From Rhizodiscina lignyota (lineage: Eukaryota; Ascomycota; Dothideomycetes; Aulographales; Rhizodiscinaceae): a stretch of DNA of 64,000 nucleotides. Under the pieces are notes generated by a model. That model was not told the origin of the DNA. It saw only the letters and a program-made list of their open reading frames with translations, and did no database searches. The position numbers and the translations under genes are program-made. Positions 54,763 to 64,000 of this stretch are shown piece by piece. Numbering within the stretch: the stretch's first letter is position 1; every line of letters starts with the position of its first letter. The DNA is taken from NCBI GenBank assembly GCA_010015805.1, contig ML978121.1, positions 1,550,001 to 1,614,000 on the forward strand, in the 5' to 3' direction.

Positions 54763-55716
54763 ATGCCTCATTCGTCGCGCCGTGGAAAGAAATCTTCTTC
54801 AGCACAAAATACCAAGAGTAGGAATGTCGACTTAGGCGATGGGTGGACAGTTGTTACACGCGGAATCAGGCGTCTGTCGTCTGCTGTGCGCAATCCCTTG
54901 AGGAAGGCCTCTGACGCGAAGTCTGGTGTTGAAGGAGAAGTCGGGGAACCCGATGACACTGTGGCGCCAGAGCCTGAAGATGTCGGCGAACTTATCCGGC
55001 GATTCGAAAAGCTACGTGATCGATGGAGGGGTTTGCCTTATAGACAAATACTGCTCGACCTGCTGGATTCCATATGGCAACATGGATCACGCGAGGAGCC
55101 TGGTTGCCAGGAAAGACGGATAGACAACGCCGTATGCATCGCTATCGGCAGCTTCAGCACCGACTGGCTTGGTGCAGAACAGACGAGCCTGAGAAGTCTC
55201 TGGCAGCTCGTCTTATTCCTTGAGATCATGGAATATCTTCAGCGCAACACACATGCGGAAAAGAACATGAAAGTGTATGCGCAAGAGCCACTGTTCTCGG
55301 CGTTGGATAAAGCTTTCTTGGCCAAGTTTGAAATACAAACGCTCGACTCTCCGCATGCTGTTGAGCTCATCACGCCGTCAACATTTCTGTTCGTGCCATT
55401 CCTCGAGTGGTATGTGCTCCTTTGGGAAGTGCTCAGGTGCAAAGATCCAGAGTTATATATCGGCACGGACATACATGACATCTTGGACCGCTTGGATGGA
55501 CTGGCGGAAGAAGACGATCGTGTCGCTAGCAGAGCGACGGATGGGGATGGAACCAAAACAAAAGTTGAAGAACTGAAAAATGTCTGTGCGGAATTCTTTA
55601 AGAGTAGGGAGCTAGTACAGATACCAGATGAAGGGGTTTTCGAGGGCCATGCCACTGCTTTGTATGGCCTGGTGATATACACTAGAGCAGTAGACGAAGG
55701 GCATGATAATACTTAG
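54763..55716 (+). CDS. SRR1-domain protein
   Basis: 317-aa single-exon protein with an SRR1 domain (plant SENSITIVITY TO RED LIGHT REDUCED 1, yeast Ber1). The N-terminal 70 residues are basic and Ser-rich. The domain (about residues 100-260) shows NAVCIAIGSFSTDW, SLWQLVLFLEIMEYL, KVYAQEPLFSALDKAFLAKFEIQTL, TFLFVPFLEWYVLLWEVL and DPELYIGTDIHDIL in the normal order. In yeast the relative affects microtubule behaviour; a biochemical activity is not established. Inserted acidic loop EEDDRVASRATDGDG near residue 265. Confidence 0.85.
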   Translation: MPHSSRRGKKSSSAQNTKSRNVDLGDGWTVVTRGIRRLSSAVRNPLRKASDAKSGVEGEVGEPDDTVAPEPEDVGELIRRFEKLRDRWRGLPYRQILLDLLDSIWQHGSREEPGCQERRIDNAVCIAIGSFSTDWLGAEQTSLRSLWQLVLFLEIMEYLQRNTHAEKNMKVYAQEPLFSALDKAFLAKFEIQTLDSPHAVELITPSTFLFVPFLEWYVLLWEVLRCKDPELYIGTDIHDILDRLDGLAEEDDRVASRATDGDGTKTKVEELKNVCAEFFKSRELVQIPDEGVFEGHATALYGLVIYTRAVDEGHDNT

Positions 55717-56034
55717 TAAATGAAATGGGTGCTAATCCACTGATCTGTTCACCAAGTCGCGCTCGGACATGTTGCGAAGAATCGGATACGAGCTCCTCGA
55801 TGGCAGGCATGACTTCGTGAAGAAGCGTTTCTCGGTCGAGCAGCGAACAGTATCAACGAGAGCCTGCCAAAATAACCGGGGCATTTCGAATTCGCACTTC
55901 TTCCGCGATTACTCGAAATGTTCCATTGAAATAGTCTGTTTCGGAGTCGAGATATCCCAATAACAATCCATAAAAATGCTAGCATTCCCATAACGCCATC
56001 GCAATGCGAGCATCCTCAACCACCTTCCGTGCCG
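55717..56034. other. Convergent 3' spacer
   Basis: About 320 bp between the SRR1-like and PET191 stop codons; no feature recognised. Confidence 0.5.
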
Positions 56035-56436
56035 TTATCTTTCAGGCCTCTCACCCCCTGGTGCCGGTCCATCGGTCTTGTCTCCACTAGGCTTGACGTC
56101 GCTCACAGCTGGCTTCCCTGCGTACAATTGATAGCCTTCATTTCCCCCTCCTCCTTCAAGCTCTGCCGAGACAGAGATTGGCCTATTCCCTCTAAAGCGT
56201 TTTCGCATGTCAATCAACCCGCGCTTGCATTCACCGTACCCGTGTTTAAGCTGCTGGCATTGTGTCGGAAGAGTCTCGACAAGTGGTGATCGGAGGCAGT
56301 CGCTCGCCTTGTTGCGATGGACCATGATGCAGTCAGAGTTTTGGAGACATTCTGCAAGCGCAGCACCTGTGTCTGTTAGCTTTTGCTAAACCCAAGACAG
56401 GAACGACATACGGATGTCTTTGCAGCTGGAAGGCAT
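56035..56436 (-). CDS. PET191: PET191/COA5, cytochrome c oxidase assembly factor
   Basis: Twin-Cx9C protein of the mitochondrial intermembrane space needed to assemble complex IV. Two exons, 56436-56412 and 56366-56035, with a 45-bp intron (GTATGT...CACAG); 118 aa. The first exon gives MPSSCKDI, and after splicing RAALAECLQNSDCIMVHRNKASDCL; the further cysteines are in TLPTQCQQLKHGYGECKRG, with RKRFRGN after it as in all homologues. The C-terminal 40 residues are a polar Gly/Pro-rich extension. The short first exon makes the gene easy to miscall from 56325. Confidence 0.95.
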
Positions 56437-56810
56437 CGTGGTGCAAGTGTGTCTTTTCTGCGAGGATATTATAAGCACTTCATGCTCCTCAGGCAGCTCC
56501 CGCGAGGGCCGTTCGCAAAGTTCGCGATTGAGTTTAGACAGACGTTGAGGCACGGCTCGCACCTTGGCCTGCCCGTACCTGCGTGCGCGAGTCGCGTTCA
56601 CATGCGTTTTGGCAGGGGTCGCGCCGGGATGACTTCACCTTGCCCAAATCGCGGACTCAACAACTCCACCAATCTTCAGCGCCGCCTTAGCTCTGCCGAC
56701 AATGCTCCAAAAGAGACGGACTGCCCATCTTGCTCTCTCACAGCACCACAATCGCCTGTCCAACAGGTGACAACGCTCCAATCGCCTCCTAGCTCGCAAC
56801 GACATCAACT
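56437..56810. promoter_or_regulatory. Divergent promoter space, PET191 and lipase
   Basis: 374 bp between start codons. Open frames cross it but lack domain support. Confidence 0.45.
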
Positions 56811-58798
56811 ATGCCCCACGTGCCGTTTCTCGGGCGACTCCACATACAGCAATATGTCGCTCTCTTCTTCTCCTTCATCCTGCTATTCCTCGAAGGGATT
56901 ATACGAATCATCACCCTCGCGCTTCCATCGCCCATTATCCGCATCTGCTATCGACTCTCGAGAAAAGCGTTCAACTCCCTCTCCTCCCCCCAGGGCCGAC
57001 GGTCGCGCAACAAGAATAAAGCCATTGTCAATTCCATATCCCGTGCCTCAGATTTTGTGGAATTGTGTGAGCTTTTCGGATACTATGCGGAGGAGCATGT
57101 GGTGCAAACCAAGGATGGTTACCTTCTTGGATTGCATAGGCTGGGGTGGCGACACGGTGAGGAGGAAAAGAGAGTAAACAGCGGCAAAGGCAGCATCCAG
57201 AAGAAGGTGGTGTACCTTCACCATGGCTTGCTCATGAATAGTGAAGTCTGGGTCTGCTTGACAGAACAGGAAAGGTGCCTCCCGTTCCTGTTGGTCGAGA
57301 AGGGATACGATGTTTGGGTAAGTGCGCTACTATCGGAATGTCAATGCTAGGGCTGACTGATTTCTAGCTCGGCAATAATCGAGGCAATAAATACTCCAAG
57401 AAATCTCTGAAGCGTGGCCCTACAGATACGAAGTTCTGGGACTTTTCAATGGACGAGTTCGCCTTTCACGACATCCCCGATTCTATCGCGTACATCCTTT
57501 CAACAACGTCGCAGCAGTCCCTATCCTACATTGGCTTCTCGCAAGGCACAGCCCAAGCCTTCGCTGCGCTCTCCATACATCCGACGCTGAATGAGAAGGT
57601 GGATATCTTCATTGCTTTGGCTCCTGCAATGAGCCCATCTGGTTTGACCAGCGGCGTTGTTGATTCGCTGGTAAAAGCCTCTCCGGACGTTCTATTCCTT
57701 GCATTCGGACGACGAGCACTTCTGACCTCAGCAACAATGTGGCAAGCGATACTCTACCAACCAATATTTGTTCGCTTGATCGATTGGTCACTGACTTTCC
57801 TTTTCGGCTGGCGATGTCGAAATATTCCACCCCATCAGAAATTGGCGGCTTACCCGCATTTATACTCATTTACCTCCACTAAATCAGTCGTACACTGGTT
57901 CCAGATCATCCGAAACGGCGTTTTCCAGATGTATGATGACGAAGTCCAGTCGCCTTTTGGCTTTACAAATGGTAGTCAATACTACAAAGTCGCGAAATTC
58001 CCCACGCGAAACATTAAGACACCAATTGTGCTGGTGTACGGAGGCAGCGACAGTCTTGTGGATATTGAAGTGATGCTTAGAGAACTACCGAAACACACTG
58101 TATCCAAGGAAATTCCACATTACGAGCATCTCGACTTCCTTTGGGCGGGAGACATTCACGAAGAAGTCTTCCCTTACGTTTTCGACGCACTGGATGCGGC
58201 ACACAATCCAAACAAAACAGCGACTGCGAAAGAGCTGGTTTCAGCGGCCATTACACGACGCTCCTCAAGCTTCGGAGCAAAGATGGGACACATGCTCGAA
58301 TCCGAAGAGGAGAGTCCTCCAGGTGGCGGCAAGCTACGTAAAATCTCTGAGAATGTGCATTTCGGCATGGATGGTACAGAATTTGCTGAGGAGTATTCTC
58401 AAGGATCATCGAAGCCATCCTACATCCCAATCTCCTCACCCGTTGTGTCTGGTCGCGCTTCGCAGTCCCAGCATACGGAGAAATCCTCATCATCCAGACC
58501 GGAGGGCTGGTGGTCTTCTGATGATGTTGCGGGCACAGAGCCCTCGACTCCTGCAACAGTGTCCGAGAAGACGCTGCATAATCTCTCGCCCGCGCCAACA
58601 CAGACGAGCATACAGAGCAAGGAACCTGAATCGCTTACCCCGACAAAGAGTGCAAGCTTTGGATCAAAGGGAATTACTCTTGGAAAAGGAGGCGCGGTGG
58701 GAGGTATCAGTGGAGATATGGCAAGAGGAGCCGCAGTGGGTAGTGGAAGCAGCGGTGGTGAGGGGAAGAAGAAAAAGAGGTGGAAGAAGAATAATTAA
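56811..58798 (+). CDS. Steryl-ester hydrolase-type acid lipase (Tgl1/Yeh family)
   Basis: Lipid-droplet or membrane-bound hydrolase that cleaves steryl esters or triacylglycerols. Two exons, 56811-57317 and 57368-58798, with a 50-bp intron (GTAAGT...TTTCTAG); 645 aa. A hydrophobic hairpin anchor (ALFFSFILLFLEGIIRIITLAL) precedes the abhydro-lipase region ELCELFGYYAEEHVVQTKDGYLLGLHR. The oxyanion motif is LHHGLLMNSEVW. The nucleophile is in YIGFSQGTAQAF, exactly the GFSQG variant of yeast Tgl1; the acid is in YGGSDSLVD and the His in YEHLDFLW. The last about 190 residues are Ser/Gly-rich, ending KKKKRWKKNN. Confidence 0.92.
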
Positions 58799-59088
58799 TC
58801 ATGTGTATGGAATTCTTTTTACTTACAGATTTGAACAGTATCGATCATCTCCGCGAATTAGAGTATGGGAGGACTGGAAGTCAAACTAGACAGCAGTCGG
58901 ACGGGTGGGAATTTGAGCTTCAAGGCGCGGCCCTGTTGCGTCTTGCTAGAACACGTTTGCGTCGCGTAAATGGAAGATAATAGATACAGTGGTATGTCAG
59001 CTTCAAACCGCTGGATATGAAGCATTGTTACTTGATCGCAGAGTTCTATCTCTATACCGAAATGAAATGTCCAGGCTCGTAATCCCTC

Positions 59089-61038
59089 TCATGTCCCGAG
59101 CACGCTGCGACCGGACGCTGAATCCCTCAGCCTTGTCGTTGTGGATCGAGCCGCGGTCTCCATTCCACTAACATCTTCTGCAACAGGTATGCTGCATGGC
59201 TCTTCAAACCCGTGATATAACAGGGCAAGGAGGGACGATTTCCATAATCGCACCCCACGATGCCTGCTCAACGACATGGTGACCACCAAGAATAGCAACC
59301 CAGACGCAACAAGCAAGACGGGTAAGATGATCCATTCCCATCGCACAGAGGCGAATATTTGCTCGGACGATACCGTTCCCGAAACGCTAGAGTTGCCCAT
59401 GTCTAGTCCTAAAGCCGTCAGAGATGCAGCCACGCTTGCAGCGACGAACGTCAAGTTGGTCTTAAATATCGTCTCCAGTTCTTTGGAAGGGAATTTCACA
59501 GGGCCCGTCATGCCTCCGCCATCGAGTTCGACCCAATGGAGAGCTGAACGGTTGTCCGCCGGGTTCGTGTGTTGCCAGGACAGTTGGACGTCACCTGTAC
59601 CTGCTAGAGTAGCTACTAGCGGATCCCAATATCTCGGTATGGGGCCGAAGGCAAGACGCTCCGTGTCCTCAATTCCTTCATGAGTTTTCGTCATGTTGAG
59701 GTTGCCGCCGTAAGGTGACCAAATTACGGGCTCTTCTCCCCCGAGTTTGTCAATGTAGAACTTTCCCCAGTTCAAGGAATCCTTTTTTGTCGAGGTGATT
59801 CCGTCATGAACAGATATCGAGTAAGACTGGGAGCATAGGCTTATAGCGCACTGCGTCGCACTTCCAACACGTACGCCCTGGTTTGGATCTGGGATCCCTG
59901 CGGTTCTGCCGGCTGTAACATTGTTACCGAACTGTAAAGACACATGGCCAAGTACCAGAACTGGCGATCCAACCCCCAAAGGCTCATGTTGGAATCCTAG
60001 GTCGAAAAGGGGATATGTATCTTCGTCGAAGACGCCGTTCATACCCCAGATGGCTTCAGTTGGAAAGCTCAAGATGTAGCCCCCGAAGGGGTTCGCACTC
60101 GCCTTTATGGTAAAGTTGAATGAGTCTCCATATCCCAAACCAACACTACAGGGCCGATCGGAGAGATCAGTCTTATTGAACTTCAAGTCACATCCCGACA
60201 GACTTGCAAGTGATGTTGCATTGATACACTTGCTGCACCAGCCCACTGATTCAAACGGAGGCCAGTCGCAGTTCCCGGATGGACAGGTTGGATCGCGTTC
60301 GAACTGTCCCGTATTAGAGTACACGCCGGAATTAATCGTAGGCATTAAATCCAATTGATTATCGACAGGAAATTTCATTGCTCGAGGTGCCACTGCAGAG
60401 TCCGATGGCCGGGATGTCCAACGTCCGGGACTGGTCAGAATCTGCTGCACGAACGGGTCGAAAAGTGTCGCGACCAATATGATGAGCGCTCCAATTGTCG
60501 TAAAAGACCACGTTCTTACTTCAAAAAGCATCGCTAAGGATCCAAGGGGTCCCCTACTCGCATCGTCGAACAATTGGAGATCTCGTAGAGTCCGTCTTCT
60601 GCTCTGTATCCAGCACCACTTCAATTGGCTGATCGCGGAGGCCACAACGGATATTAGACATGACTTGGACAGCGTTGCAAGAATAGAGATGATGGCGTTA
60701 AGTGTGAGCCCGTAAGGTAATTTCGGCATTGGATTGCTATCGTAGGCTTCCAGCACCGCGGCAATGGCGATCAGTAATACCGCACTCATTGAGATCATTG
60801 CTACTTCAGGAAGCCAAGTGTCGAAGATGAACCGTTTCCAACGCGAAGGGCGTGGAGCTTTTGTTGACTGGAAATCCAGCTTTTGCTCTGGATTTCGTGC
60901 CAGTAAAGTGACTTGACTGGACTCATCATGATTAGGACTGTTGGCATGCTCACTGGTCCTCGCTGGCGGATCGTCAGTAGCTTGTGATAAGGAAGAGACC
61001 ATGCTTCTGTTGTCGGCAATATCGTTCGTCTCGTCCAT
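59089..61038 (-). CDS. DUF3176 multi-pass membrane protein
   Basis: 649-aa single-exon protein, ATG at 61038. A 75-residue polar cytosolic start is followed by three helices: WLPEVAMISMSAVLLIAIAAVL, NAIISILATLSKSCLISVVASA, and TTIGALIILVATLFDPFVQQIL. The SQLKWCWIQSRRRTLRDLQLFDDASRGPLGS stretch between helices 2 and 3 is the DUF3176 signature. A large extracytosolic part of about 350 residues with N-glycosylation sites follows (DPTCPSGNCDWPPFESVGWCSKC, N-x-S/T repeats), then the last helix WIILPVLLVASGLLFLVVTMSL and a short tail. A widespread Pezizomycotina family with no known function. Confidence 0.88.
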   Translation of the reverse strand: MDETNDIADNRSMVSSLSQATDDPPARTSEHANSPNHDESSQVTLLARNPEQKLDFQSTKAPRPSRWKRFIFDTWLPEVAMISMSAVLLIAIAAVLEAYDSNPMPKLPYGLTLNAIISILATLSKSCLISVVASAISQLKWCWIQSRRRTLRDLQLFDDASRGPLGSLAMLFEVRTWSFTTIGALIILVATLFDPFVQQILTSPGRWTSRPSDSAVAPRAMKFPVDNQLDLMPTINSGVYSNTGQFERDPTCPSGNCDWPPFESVGWCSKCINATSLASLSGCDLKFNKTDLSDRPCSVGLGYGDSFNFTIKASANPFGGYILSFPTEAIWGMNGVFDEDTYPLFDLGFQHEPLGVGSPVLVLGHVSLQFGNNVTAGRTAGIPDPNQGVRVGSATQCAISLCSQSYSISVHDGITSTKKDSLNWGKFYIDKLGGEEPVIWSPYGGNLNMTKTHEGIEDTERLAFGPIPRYWDPLVATLAGTGDVQLSWQHTNPADNRSALHWVELDGGGMTGPVKFPSKELETIFKTNLTFVAASVAASLTALGLDMGNSSVSGTVSSEQIFASVRWEWIILPVLLVASGLLFLVVTMSLSRHRGVRLWKSSLLALLYHGFEEPCSIPVAEDVSGMETAARSTTTRLRDSASGRSVLGT

Positions 61039-61759
61039 ATTGGCAGGTTCGGATTTCACAAGTCTCAGTGCCCTTTGAAATCAAATTGGAAAAGACGCTC
61101 GGATAGATCAAGAGTACTGGGGCTCAAGCTCGCATCTTATTGATTTGAACGCTGGTAAAATTAAGGAAATAGAGATGGGGAGGAAGCTGTATGTATGGAT
61201 TGCACGATGGGGCGGAGCCATCTACCTTTACAGGGACTAAAGGAGACTTATTCTAAGAACGACAAGGCTGAAGGATTCAGAGGAATTGATCTGTGAAACG
61301 AAACATAGCCACAGCAGTATGTAACACGACGTACTTGAACCTGTTGCTCGGCTCTTCCATTCGATGCAATTATTCCGTGGCTGCTCTATCGGAAAGGCTG
61401 CATCTAGGGATACGAAGGTTTCACAGCCCAGAGCCTTGAACCGAAGGAGCTGTGCAAGCTTCCTTCGAAAGACGATGTGTTTAGTGTCTGTCCGTTTCCC
61501 CCGGGAACATCTGAAGGTTGTTCCTCATCATATAGATCAACGAGTAAATACTATTCACGGATGCGTTAAAGGATTGGCAGCCGTCTCCTACGTCTCGAGG
61601 AGTCTTTCTTGGTCTCCGCAAATCCGCGCTTTTGATTGGCCGAAGCTCCGGCCCACTTGGTCTTTCATCCGCAACACCAACACAGAAAGTGTTCTTCCTC
61701 TTTAAGGGCATAGAGCACCATTGAACGTCTGCAATGCTTTCTTGTCAAGAACATCAAAC
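61039..61759. other. Intergenic, no gene
   Basis: About 720 bp of divergent promoter space; no feature recognised. Confidence 0.45.
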
Positions 61760-62857
61760 ATGTTATCATCCATCACTTCGTTCCACAGATTGATCAATTC
61801 TCTTCTCCCGTTCACGACGCCGGGCACGCCACTCTATCAAGATGTCATCCACACAATAGTTCTCTGCGCATTCTTGTACTTCTTGCCTTATATCGCTGAG
61901 CGTAGAGCTGGAGCTCGTGCTGGCCAAACTGCCGAAGATGGCAACGATCAACACGCAGACGCTCAAACATTAGGTGAGGTACTGCGTCAAGAACTCGCAA
62001 TAGAAGATGAACTCCAACCTCCGGACGACGAACCCGCTCCTCCTCCGATCGAAGCCTTACTTGAGAATGGCATCCACGAGGATCATGCACCTGCCTTTGA
62101 CGCTCCACAGCCAGCCTTCCAAAATCAGCAACACCAGCCCGCGCCGCGTGCGAATCGCGAGAATATCGGCGCCAAAAAGGCGCGCTCCATCACCCGCCGC
62201 AACCAGCGCCGGCAGTACCACGGATGGATCCGCGAGCAAGCTGAGGCAAGACGCGCGCAGGAAGCTGTAGGTGCAGAGGAGCGTGAAGCGGCACTACAAG
62301 CGGAGAAGGAGAGGAGGTTAGAGGTAGAGAAGAAGTTGGATGAGAAGAGGATGAAGGAGAGGAGTCTGGTAAAGGCCGAGAGGGAAGTGCGGGAACAGAG
62401 GGAAGCGAAGAGGAGGGTTGATTGTGAGAGGTTTGTCAAGGACAGGCTGAAGGAGGAAGGCTGTGTTGAGATTGTTGAGGTGGTAGAAGAGGTTTGGCAG
62501 GACGAGGATAGCGATAGCGGAGGCCTTTGGAGCAAAGGCAAGGGAAAGGCAAATGCCGAAGAAGAGAGATCATGGGAAGAAAAGGCCATTTGGGTGGAGA
62601 GACTCCTGAGGGCGATACCGGGGCTGCTGGGAAAGAAGAACGTCGTGAAAGAGAACGGGACAGAAGCGGTCGTAATGACGATGTTGACGACTGGTGGATG
62701 GATCGTTAAGATTGATGAGGACGTCATGAGAGATGCATATGCAGCAGCAGCTCAGATGGCGAGGGATAAAGTAAAGGCAGGGTATGATGGCAAGGTCACG
62801 ATGATGGAGCTCGGGCATGTCCTCGAGGATATCCTCATGGCAAGAGCAGGTGGTTGA
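61760..62857 (+). CDS. Membrane-anchored coiled-coil protein of unknown function
   Basis: 365-aa protein, ATG at 61760 (the upstream part of the frame has no ATG). One membrane helix near the N-terminus (IHTIVLCAFLYFLPYIA, residues about 30-46), then an acidic/Pro-rich stretch, a basic patch (KKARSITRRNQRRQYHGWIRE) and about 90 residues of charged coiled coil (EEREAALQAEKERRLEVEKK). A folded-looking C-terminal part contains WVERLLRAIPGLL and a closing helix. The order membrane helix, coiled coil and globular end suggests a tether, but no family is recognised. It converges with the thioesterase gene (11 bp between stop codons). Confidence 0.7.
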   Translation: MLSSITSFHRLINSLLPFTTPGTPLYQDVIHTIVLCAFLYFLPYIAERRAGARAGQTAEDGNDQHADAQTLGEVLRQELAIEDELQPPDDEPAPPPIEALLENGIHEDHAPAFDAPQPAFQNQQHQPAPRANRENIGAKKARSITRRNQRRQYHGWIREQAEARRAQEAVGAEEREAALQAEKERRLEVEKKLDEKRMKERSLVKAEREVREQREAKRRVDCERFVKDRLKEEGCVEIVEVVEEVWQDEDSDSGGLWSKGKGKANAEEERSWEEKAIWVERLLRAIPGLLGKKNVVKENGTEAVVMTMLTTGGWIVKIDEDVMRDAYAAAAQMARDKVKAGYDGKVTMMELGHVLEDILMARAGG

Positions 62858-62868
62858 ATTCTGGCATG

Positions 62869-63976
62869 CTACATCTTCGGTTTCTCGTCACCCTTTGACT
62901 GGAACAAGCCGGGCCTTCCACCAGGGACACTTCCTAGTCTAACCATGCCATCTTGGAAAGTGCTTAGCACATGCAGCCCATCCTCTCTGAAATACTTCGA
63001 TGGTGCCAACGCCCTCCCATATGCATATCGGCCTACCCATGCTTCCTGGACGAACCATCGTGCGTTTCCGTCCTCATCATACCAACTCAGCTCCTCCGGC
63101 GACACATGGAAAACTACGGAATGATGCAGACTGCCTAGTCTGTAATAGTTATCCGCGTCGTGCTCTTGCAGAAAGTTGGGAATGATGAATAACCCATTGG
63201 AGTCACTGCTATACAGATGTGCAGCAACATGCATATTTGGATCTTCTGCTACCGGCGGCATTGGCCCTCTTATTCTGTAGTACTGCAATTGCACGCGGTC
63301 ACTCGGTTCGACAGTGGAGTTGTACGGCCTCATGTCGACTTTTCGCCTCGATACGCCTGGGAAAGGGATATTTGAGTCTCCCTCAGGCGAGTTGCCTGGC
63401 CTTGTCATGTATTTCCAAAACCATGGAGAATCGATAGCAGGCGCTTCCGGCCATTCGTCAGGTCTTTTGGATCTAAGTGCTACTCCATACTTCTCTCGGA
63501 GATCGACTTGCTGCTGGACGTCGAGACCGCGCGGCTCTGGCTGTTTGAAGGAGCATATGCAGGTGTACATGAGCTTTTCCGGCCTGCCTTGATACACTTC
63601 GACGTTGCGCGTGCAGTAGCCACGGCCCTCTCGAAGATTGCGTACCCGGTAGAGAAAGTGGATATCGGTACGGCCTTCTACGAGGAAATAGCCCGTGAAG
63701 TTCTGACACATATCAGCATACAATTGTACAGATATTTAGATTGGCATTTGGACTGAAATAAAATTTCTTGTTCAATATATGTGAAAATGATTTCCTTACA
63801 TGCACAACGAAGCCATTCCTAACTGTTCGCGACGCTGCAAGCAACGCCTGTGCCATAAAATGTCCGCCATAAGCTCTCGTCTCGAACCCAGGTGCTAAAG
63901 TTGTCGATCGATAGGTGTCATCATCTATTTTCTCCAGTTTCATCTGGTCTACAAAATTCGTTGTATCCGTTGCCAT
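62869..63976 (-). CDS. Acyl-CoA thioesterase II (TesB/ACOT8-type double hot-dog)
   Basis: Hydrolyses acyl-CoA to free acid and CoA, usually in peroxisomes. Two exons, 63976-63800 and 63702-62869, with a 97-bp intron (GTAAGG...GTCAG); 336 aa. Exon 1 carries the first hot-dog half (YGGHFMAQALLAASRTV). Exon 2 starts NFTGYFLVEGRTDIHFLYRV, continues LREGRGYCTRNVEVYQ, and the second half has AAHLYSSDSNGLFIIPNF, HHSVVFH and the catalytic-region ARWFVQEAWVGRYAYGRAL. The last three residues are Pro-Lys-Met, a possible but non-classical PTS1 peroxisomal signal. The gene is complete, with its start 25 bases from the window end. Confidence 0.92.
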
Positions 63977-64000
63977 TGCGCCGGTGTGTCGACTGTGCCA

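Noticed and set aside
1-64000. tRNA, rRNA and CRISPR arrays
   Set aside because: No T-arm/acceptor pairs, rRNA signatures or regularly spaced repeats were found by eye; a covariance-model scan would be needed to be certain.
1-64000. Intact transposon or retroelement
   Set aside because: No transposase, reverse transcriptase, integrase or capsid-type motif, and no paired terminal repeats were recognised in any frame.

Overview
The window reads as nuclear DNA of a filamentous ascomycete (Pezizomycotina; a Dothideomycete is a guess from gene content, not shown). The support is many short introns (45-170 bp) with GTRNGT donors, CTAAC/CTRAY branch sites and CAG/TAG acceptors, dense genes on both strands, and fungus-restricted families: HET-NACHT-ankyrin, DUF6590, DUF3176, BIM1-like, UstYa-type HxxHC, Zn2Cys6, MDM34, PET191. 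No rRNA, tRNA, CRISPR, intact transposon or retroelement was recognised.

Layout. 0.9-6.3 kb: secreted glucoamylase, a P450 and an MFS exporter (accessory metabolism). 6.8-10.0 kb: wreck of a HET-NACHT-ankyrin incompatibility NLR with RIP-like nonsense changes. 10.8-11.9 kb: five-exon short-chain dehydrogenase. 12.6-21.2 kb: conserved core with MDM34 (ERMES), a large PPR protein, a four-exon COX7 subunit missed by ORF scanning, and the DBP9 helicase. 22.3-31.8 kb: two copies of one divergent gene pair, each a DUF6590 gene on the minus strand and a coiled-coil gene of unknown family on the plus strand. This is the best candidate for an undescribed system. 33.4-38.7 kb: HxxHC membrane protein, small multi-pass protein, Zn2Cys6 regulator and ADH6-type alcohol dehydrogenase. 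40.6-43.0 kb: MARVEL protein and alpha/beta hydrolase. 43.6-48.0 kb: small hydrophilic protein, then CBC2 and NUP82 head to head. 48.0-51.2 kb: no recognised gene. 51.2-64 kb: BIM1-like GPI protein, small [2Fe-2S] protein, I9-like membrane protein, SRR1-like protein, PET191/COA5, steryl-ester-hydrolase-type lipase, DUF3176 protein, a coiled-coil membrane protein and a TesB-type acyl-CoA thioesterase.

Themes. Several functionally related genes share short divergent promoters: PPR/COX7 (mitochondrial) and CBC2/NUP82 (mRNA cap binding and nuclear pore). Core genes alternate with accessory stretches that are AT-richer, gene-poor and contain decayed coding DNA. Exon boundaries given here were deduced by hand from splice consensus, reading-frame continuity and family motifs; no alignment or RNA data were available.
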